The translations under genes were made by a program, and so were the position numbers. The notes beneath the pieces were generated by a model. That model made no database searches. It worked only from the letters and a program-made list of their open reading frames with translations, and was not told the DNA's origin. A stretch of 19,045 nt of DNA, from positions 1 to 19,045 of the forward strand of contig CAKUYM010000045.1 of NCBI GenBank assembly GCA_934716785.1. The letters are read 5' to 3'. Each line of letters opens with the position of its first letter. The first letter of the stretch is position 1. Positions 14,690-19,045 of the stretch are shown piece by piece. The DNA comes from an uncultured Bacteroides sp. Its GTDB lineage: Bacteria; Bacteroidota; Bacteroidia; Bacteroidales; Bacteroidaceae.

Positions 14690-15523
14690 ATGAGACTTAA
14701 ACACTTCTATCTATTCACATTATGCAGCGTCCTCGCACTGCTAAGCAGTTGTAAAGATGACGACCCAAGCCCTCTCCGCTTTTACGACACAGAATACGAA
14801 GTACCCATGGGCGGCAAACGCTATCTCGGAATCGAAAGCGGCAACGGAGATTATTCACTCGAAATCAAAGACGCACGTATCGCAAGCGCCGGAACCGAAA
14901 CGGGATGGTCGGGAGTACCTGCCGGACGCCAAATCTACGTAACGGGAACTCTTACCGGCAAGACCTATCTCACCGTGACGGATAATGTCAGTATGGAAAC
15001 ATGCACCCTGCCAATCAAAGTAGTAGACAACTACGAAGATTTCAGGATAATCCGCGGCTATCGGTCTACATCATCATCCGATGAAAGCTCAACCCTCTTG
15101 CCCGGCATTTCCGATATCTTCCTTATCAACAATTCCGCACGGGATGTCTACTTCTTCAAACAGGGTGAGCAGACCGCCTTTTCAAGCGGCCTTGAACTGA
15201 TAACCCACGGAACGTATAAACTGGAGAAAGAAGAAGGTAACAACGAGAAAGCCATACTCACCCTTACCTTTGCCGAGAATAAGACAACAAGCGCTTCCGA
15301 CCATAAATTCATCGTATACGGGACGTCATACTTATTCCACCGGCTGGACAAGAATCTGAACTTGAACTGGAATACTCTTCCTGTCGAAGAGACACGTACA
15401 TCTCCCGCACTGCCTCCCGCCTACACGCTGGAAGAAATAGCGGAAGGTGTAGAACCCGGCAAAGGAAAACAACTCAGTTTCAGTCTTTCCATTTCGGAAA
15501 TACCTACCGGAATACTTCCGTAA
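14690..15523 (+). CDS. Unknown lipoprotein, probably surface exposed
   Basis: A 277-residue lipoprotein I cannot assign to a named family. The signal peptide ends in LLSSC with C21, followed by KDDD; an acidic run just after the lipidated cysteine is the type of signal known to send Bacteroidota lipoproteins to the cell surface. Residues about 28-115 look like a small beta-sandwich (TYLTVTDN and CTLPIKVVDNY suggest Ig-like strands). From about 120 a second beta-rich part (IFLINNSARDVYFF, KAILTLTFAE, SYLFHRLD) could be a lipocalin-like barrel. Both domain guesses are weak. The frame is open from a GTG at 14666, but the -7 box there and the signal peptide favour the ATG at 14690. Its TAA abuts the stop codon of the convergent methyltransferase gene. 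Confidence 0.75.
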   Translation: MRLKHFYLFTLCSVLALLSSCKDDDPSPLRFYDTEYEVPMGGKRYLGIESGNGDYSLEIKDARIASAGTETGWSGVPAGRQIYVTGTLTGKTYLTVTDNVSMETCTLPIKVVDNYEDFRIIRGYRSTSSSDESSTLLPGISDIFLINNSARDVYFFKQGEQTAFSSGLELITHGTYKLEKEEGNNEKAILTLTFAENKTTSASDHKFIVYGTSYLFHRLDKNLNLNWNTLPVEETRTSPALPPAYTLEEIAEGVEPGKGKQLSFSLSISEIPTGILP

Positions 15524-16981
15524 TTACTCTAAGACTTTTATCTTCTCAGGCAAATATCCGCTACGGATACGCCACTCTTGGGGATAAAGGTTGTTTGCAC
15601 GATTGCCGATGTTCTTTACGAAACCAAGAGGAATATTCCGATAAGTAAGTAAAATATAACCGCGAGGGGCTGTTGCCGACAAGGCAATGGCCTCTTTTCG
15701 CAAGTAGGCTATCGCTTGTTCATAAGTTACTTCTTCGGTTGTAAAAGCATCGTGACGCAGCAGTGCGGAACTCATAGCCAAAGCATGAGCGGGAATTAAA
15801 TCTTTGCCTTTCACCTCACCGACACCGACACCTGCCGACACAATTTTCAGACATTGCTTCATCACCGCCAGTTCGTCAACATACCGTCGTGGAAAGGCTT
15901 GAATAGCAGTACCTTCTATCGACAACTGATAATCGGTCGATTTTTCTTCATCCAACCAGCTCTTAGCCATGTTCAAATGTTCCTTAGAGACAAGTGGAGG
16001 CATTGCTCCGCCTTTCTTGTCTTTCTTCTTCGCTGTTTTACTTTTTGAAATGGGAAAGAACGATGCTGCATCTTCTTCCGTTGCCGGCTTGCGAAGAGCT
16101 GCCAAGAAAAAGCCTTCACCTTCAGTCTTATGGGGAAAGAAATGGTAGACAGAGGCGCATTGAGCAGCGTTTTCAGAACTGCAAGACTCATCCCGCAAAA
16201 GATTTCCCGTTATATTCCATTCCTCTCGAACATCAATAGCTAAAGGTTCCGCACCAAACTCCTGCTGAATCCAACGGATATTTTCTTCATCTTCTTTCGT
16301 ATTATATGTACAGGTACTATATATAAGGATTCCACCGGGCTTCAAGGCTGGCCAGATATCCGCTACAATTCTCCGTTGCCGTTGCCGGCATATCTCCACA
16401 TTCTCCGGACTCCATTCTTCAATCGCTACCGGATCCTTACGAAACATTCCCTCACCGGAACAAGGAACATCGGTCAGAACCACGTCAAAGAAAGAGGGCA
16501 AAGATGAAAAATCAGCAGGATCATTGTTTGTAACGACCACATCCGGATGCCCCCACTTCATCAGATTCTCCGCCAAAACCTGCGAACGATTCCTGATAAC
16601 TTCATTGGCAACCAACAAGCTCCCTTCAAGAAGCACACTACGCGCATGAGTAGACTTTCCACCCGGAGCAGCACATAAGTCCAGCATCACTACCGGCTCT
16701 GTAACATATTGACGAAGCACTTGTTCAACAAACATGGAAGACGCCTCCTGAACATAATAACAACCGGCATGAAACAAAGGATCAAATGTAAAAGTAAGGC
16801 GTTCATCGAGATAGAATCCTTCGGAAGACCAAGGAACTCTCCTCTTTCCACTCTCTACTCTCAACTTATTAAACCGTATGCTGACGGGCGGATCCTGTTG
16901 CAAGGCATCAGCCAACTTGCTGTATTCTTCATCGCCCAATAAAGAGCGGGTGTAATCTATGAAAGAAGCGGGTAAATTCAT
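15524..16981 (-). CDS. RsmF-like rRNA (cytosine-C5)-methyltransferase
   Basis: SAM-dependent RNA m5C methyltransferase of the NOL1/NOP2/Sun family, 485 residues, cytoplasmic. The SAM-binding loop is DLCAAPGGKST (101-111). The two cysteines of the family mechanism are present: C174 in TDVPCSGEG and the catalytic C224 in YSTCTY. The N-terminus (FIDYTRSLLGDEEY and SIRFNKL) is the usual RNA-contact domain. The C-terminal 90 residues, with PLGFVKNIGNRANNLYPQEW, form the PUA-like domain seen in RsmF/YebU, supporting an RsmF-type rather than RsmB-type enzyme. RsmF modifies 16S rRNA in E. coli; the exact target base here is not shown by sequence. A lysine-rich insertion near 320-335 joins the domains. 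The promoter is at 17001-17031. Confidence 0.9.
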   Translation of the reverse strand: MNLPASFIDYTRSLLGDEEYSKLADALQQDPPVSIRFNKLRVESGKRRVPWSSEGFYLDERLTFTFDPLFHAGCYYVQEASSMFVEQVLRQYVTEPVVMLDLCAAPGGKSTHARSVLLEGSLLVANEVIRNRSQVLAENLMKWGHPDVVVTNNDPADFSSLPSFFDVVLTDVPCSGEGMFRKDPVAIEEWSPENVEICRQRQRRIVADIWPALKPGGILIYSTCTYNTKEDEENIRWIQQEFGAEPLAIDVREEWNITGNLLRDESCSSENAAQCASVYHFFPHKTEGEGFFLAALRKPATEEDAASFFPISKSKTAKKKDKKGGAMPPLVSKEHLNMAKSWLDEEKSTDYQLSIEGTAIQAFPRRYVDELAVMKQCLKIVSAGVGVGEVKGKDLIPAHALAMSSALLRHDAFTTEEVTYEQAIAYLRKEAIALSATAPRGYILLTYRNIPLGFVKNIGNRANNLYPQEWRIRSGYLPEKIKVLE

Positions 16982-17000
16982 TTTCGTTTATTAGTTTTCG

Positions 17001-17031
17001 CAAATATCAAAAATATTTTGTCTCTTTGCAA
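17001..17031 (-). promoter_or_regulatory. Promoter of the methyltransferase gene
   Basis: On the minus strand TTG (17029-17031) is followed after 20 bp by GATATTTG (17001-17008), seven of eight matches to TAnnTTTG. The start would be near 16995, leaving a leader of roughly 13 nt before the ATG at 16981. Confidence 0.55.
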
Positions 17032-17089
17032 CTTTCTCGGATATTAACTACGTCTAATAGACAAAGAAACAATTTAAAATACTATTTAT

Positions 17090-17821
17090 ATGAAAAATTT
17101 TCTACTTGCATTGATGGTCGTACTGACCACTTGCACATTGGCTATTGCCCAAAATAAGAGTGTTGCTGCACAAGATTCCATTGGACAGATAAAAATCAGT
17201 GTAAAGAAAAGCAACAATGCGAATGCCAATAATACCGCTGTGACTGTGATTGGGGTAGATGTTACAGATGCTGATTCTGCCAAGGTCAACGCTGATTCAT
17301 GCTGTGTGACTCATAGCAGCACCAGTTTCACAATTGATGATGATGATTTTCCATTCAAAAACTTCGGAACTGCCATTAGCGGTGGCATTCTCATATCCAT
17401 CATTGCCATAATCGCGGTATTCGGATTTCCGGTATTCATTCTGTTTGTTATCTTCTTTTTCCGCTACAAGAACCGGAAAGCGCGTTATCGTCTTGCAGAA
17501 CAGGCTATCGCGGCAGGCCAACCGCTGCCCGCGGATTTTATCCGAGAGAACAAGGCTGTAGACCAACGTTCGCAAGGTATCAAAAATACATTTACCGGTA
17601 TCGGACTTTTTATCTTCCTATGGGCGATTACAGGCGAATTCGGAATCGGAGCAATCGGACTGTTAGTCACATTTATGGGTATCGGACAATGGATTATAGG
17701 TAGCAATCAGAAAAACAATCCGGATACATCCGATGCATGGATGCGCAATATCGGCTCCAAAGACAAAGAAGGCGATGAGCCGAATAAGGAAGAAAAGAAC
17801 GAAGAAGAAAAAGAGAAATGA
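17090..17821 (+). CDS. Membrane protein upstream of ECF sigma factor (DUF6249-like)
   Basis: A 243-residue protein with a signal peptide (residues 1-20, cleavage after AIA). A short Asn/Ala/Val/Asp-rich extracytoplasmic segment follows, with paired cysteines (CC at about 71-72) and an acidic DDDDF just before the membrane. Hydrophobic helices lie at about 95-125 and as a pair at 170-205, separated by a basic, probably cytoplasmic loop (FRYKNRKARYR). The tail (about 215-243) is highly charged, mostly K and E. I recall this architecture as DUF6249; function is unknown. Its TGA overlaps the ATG of the sigma factor by the ATGA arrangement, so translation is probably coupled. A role as signal-input partner of the sigma factor is inferred from this overlap only. 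Confidence 0.8.
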   Translation: MKNFLLALMVVLTTCTLAIAQNKSVAAQDSIGQIKISVKKSNNANANNTAVTVIGVDVTDADSAKVNADSCCVTHSSTSFTIDDDDFPFKNFGTAISGGILISIIAIIAVFGFPVFILFVIFFFRYKNRKARYRLAEQAIAAGQPLPADFIRENKAVDQRSQGIKNTFTGIGLFIFLWAITGEFGIGAIGLLVTFMGIGQWIIGSNQKNNPDTSDAWMRNIGSKDKEGDEPNKEEKNEEEKEK

Positions 17822-18369
17822 GCCAACTCAACGATATATCGTTAGTCGCACAGGTCGTGGTGTTCAAAAACACCAGGGCCTTCGACCAGTTGGTGCATAA
17901 ATACCAGTCGCCTATCAGACGATTCTTCCTGAACCTGACTTGCGGTGACAGCGAATTGAGCGACGATTTGGCCCAAGACACCTTTATCAAAGCATATACC
18001 AATATCGCTTCTTTCCGAAACTTGTCAAGTTTCTCCACATGGCTGTATCGTATTGCGTACAATATTTTTTATGATTATATTCGCCGCCGCAAAGAGACAG
18101 CCGACTTGGATGCAAGGGAAATAGATGCAATCAGCAGTGTCGAGCAGGAGAATGTCGGTCAGAGAATGGATATCTACCAGTCGCTCAAGACTCTCAAAGA
18201 AGCGGAAAGAACCTGCGTCACGTTATTCTACATGGAAGATGCGAGTATCGACAAGATTGCAGGAATAACGGGAATGCCGGTAGGAACGGTGAAAAGCCAT
18301 CTGTCACGTGGCAAGGAAAAAATAGCAACGTATTTAAAACAAAATGGTTATGAAAGAAGTAGACAATGA
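17818..18369 (+). CDS. ECF-type RNA polymerase sigma factor
   Basis: A 183-residue group 4 sigma factor with the two essential domains. Sigma region 2 covers about residues 20-88: AFDQLVHKYQ, then DLAQDTFIKAY for core binding, then FSTWLYRIAYNIFYDYIRRR for -10 recognition and melting. Region 4 covers about 120-175, with ERTCVTLFYMEDASIDKIAGITG and the helix-turn-helix end MPVGTVKSHLSRGKEKI. It begins inside the stop of the membrane-protein gene and its last 26 bases overlap the next gene, an arrangement typical of a sigma factor with its regulators. Its target promoters are unknown; I could not find a convincing repeated non-housekeeping promoter in the window. Confidence 0.93.
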   Translation: MSQLNDISLVAQVVVFKNTRAFDQLVHKYQSPIRRFFLNLTCGDSELSDDLAQDTFIKAYTNIASFRNLSSFSTWLYRIAYNIFYDYIRRRKETADLDAREIDAISSVEQENVGQRMDIYQSLKTLKEAERTCVTLFYMEDASIDKIAGITGMPVGTVKSHLSRGKEKIATYLKQNGYERSRQ

Positions 18370-18679
18370 TAAAATCTTGCGCAATTTCTTTACAGAAAAC
18401 AAGCAGGATATAGCGGACAACGGATTCAGCCGCCGCGTTATGCGCCGCTTGCCCGACCGCAGCTATCGGTTGGCACGCCTCTGGAGCGCTTTCGTTGCGG
18501 CAGTTGCAACAGTACTTTTTATTTGGCTGGGTGGCTTGGAAGCTGCTTGGGGCACAATCAGAGAGGTATTTATCGGCATGATCAATCATGGCACTACAAG
18601 TCTTGACCCGAAATCAATGATTATCGCTGCTGTCGTCCTGCTATTCATGGCAACACGGAAAGTGGCTTCAATGGCATAG
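18350..18679 (+). CDS. Small two-TM protein, probable anti-sigma factor (DUF5056-like)
   Basis: A 109-residue protein (from ATG 18350; an in-frame ATG at 18344 would add two residues) overlapping the 3' end of the sigma gene. The N-terminal 40 residues are charged and helical (NDKILRNFFTENKQDI, SRRVMRRLPDR) and should be cytoplasmic, where they could grip the sigma factor. Two hydrophobic helices follow, at about 43-62 and 88-104. There is no HxxxCxxC zinc motif of the classical ZAS anti-sigma domain and no FecR-like domain. I recall similar proteins as DUF5056. The anti-sigma role rests on gene order, overlap and topology, not on a recognised domain. Confidence 0.75.
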   Translation: MKEVDNDKILRNFFTENKQDIADNGFSRRVMRRLPDRSYRLARLWSAFVAAVATVLFIWLGGLEAAWGTIREVFIGMINHGTTSLDPKSMIIAAVVLLFMATRKVASMA

Positions 18680-18702
18680 ACATAATCAGGAGTATATATA
18701 AA

Positions 18703-18722
18703 ATCCTTATTAATCCTTATTA
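18703..18722. repeat. Perfect 10-bp tandem duplication
   Basis: ATCCTTATTA occurs at 18703-18712 and 18713-18722, just after the end of the sigma operon. Confidence 0.8.
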
Positions 18723-18789
18723 GGCGTTCTGTCTGTTAAACAATGGTAAAATTACCCTTTCTCTCGGGCAGCCCCAAACTTAGATGTTG

Positions 18790-18797
18790 TATCTTTG
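18790..18797 (+). promoter_or_regulatory. -7 box immediately before the last gene
   Basis: TATCTTTG fully matches TAnnTTTG but ends only 5 bases before the ATG at 18803, so a transcript from it would have almost no leader. No -33 element is seen. Confidence 0.4.
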
Positions 18798-18802
18798 TTG
18801 TC

Positions 18803-19045
18803 ATGCAAACTAAAATTGAGAGAAAAGTTTTGAGACTATATCTATTTATTTTATCCCTGTTACTGTCCTTAGTACACGCTCAAGCGGATGTTATCGACAG
18901 TTTGATGGTACATGACAGAGACTCAATCGGATTAACAAGCGATTCCCTTGTTTTGAATTTCCTAAAAGAATCGGGAATACCTATATCTGAAAATAATAAG
19001 GTAAAACTTCTGAAAAGCGTACGGGAGAAGTTTGTCGACTTATTT
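18803..19045 (+). CDS. Secreted protein, 5' part; probably cardiolipin synthase/PLD-like
   Basis: Eighty-one codons are visible and the frame is open at the right edge; it was read directly from the sequence. The N-terminus has a signal peptide or anchor (KIERKVLRLYLFILSLLLSL) with a likely cleavage site at HAQA near residue 28. The mature part includes DSLVLNFLKESGIPISENN and KVKLLKSVREKFVDLF. This last stretch resembles the segment just before the first HKD domain of cardiolipin synthases, where a ligand strand is followed by a helix holding F and LF. The catalytic HxK motifs would lie outside the window, so the family is a guess from similarity by eye. No other upstream ATG fits the signal peptide. 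Confidence 0.6.
   Translation, partial: MQTKIERKVLRLYLFILSLLLSLVHAQADVIDSLMVHDRDSIGLTSDSLVLNFLKESGIPISENNKVKLLKSVREKFVDLF

Noticed and set aside
17021..17028. TCTCTTTG as a -7 box for the membrane-protein/sigma operon
   Set aside because: It differs from consensus at one position, has no -33 partner and overlaps the minus-strand promoter region; too weak to list.

Overview
The window looks like chromosomal DNA of a Bacteroides species or a close Bacteroidales relative. The evidence is moderate G+C, several promoters of the Bacteroides type (TAnnTTTG at about -7, sometimes TTTG/TTG about 20 bp further upstream), weak Shine-Dalgarno sequences, lipoproteins with Bacteroidota-style leaders, and gene families typical of gut Bacteroides. 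Every recognised gene is ordinary chromosomal content. I see no transposase, integrase, phage gene, tRNA, rRNA or CRISPR array.

Layout. (1) 1-549, minus: 5' part of rfbA (dTDP-glucose synthesis), cut by the window edge. (2) 646-5603: a phosphate/polyphosphate neighbourhood. A small metallophosphoesterase (minus) faces away from ppk (polyphosphate kinase) and a PiT-type phosphate transporter with a PhoU-like tail (plus). The two divergent promoters overlap completely. (3) 5604-6129: a non-coding convergent gap with a strong hairpin and four tandem 22-bp palindromic units. (4) 6130-8280: an orphan CheY-like receiver (minus) and a divergent ABC-F ATPase (plus). (5) 8415-14574: a metal-efflux cluster, made of a small His/Cys-rich membrane protein, a His-rich lipoprotein adaptor, an HME-type RND pump and a TolC-type outer membrane channel. 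An inverted-repeat operator candidate precedes the adaptor. (6) 14690-16981: an unknown, probably surface-exposed lipoprotein converging on an RsmF-like rRNA m5C methyltransferase, with abutting stop codons. (7) 17090-18679: a tight operon of a membrane protein (DUF6249-like), an ECF sigma factor and a small two-TM protein, the likely anti-sigma factor. (8) 18803-end: 5' part of a secreted protein, probably cardiolipin synthase/PLD-like.

How they work together. PiT would import phosphate and PPK would store it as polyphosphate. The efflux proteins would form a three-part envelope-spanning pump, with the His-rich adaptor tail and the small His/Cys protein as likely metal-binding accessories. 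The sigma operon looks like a self-contained envelope signalling unit.

The least expected structure is not a gene. Several gene borders carry short tandem duplications, two of them copying the stop-codon region of adjacent genes (ppk and the transporter). There are also a multi-hairpin repeat at 5820-5907, a 33-bp imperfect inverted repeat holding a promoter box at 14584-14671, and an overlapping divergent promoter pair at ppk. All motif and repeat calls were made by eye; no database search was possible.
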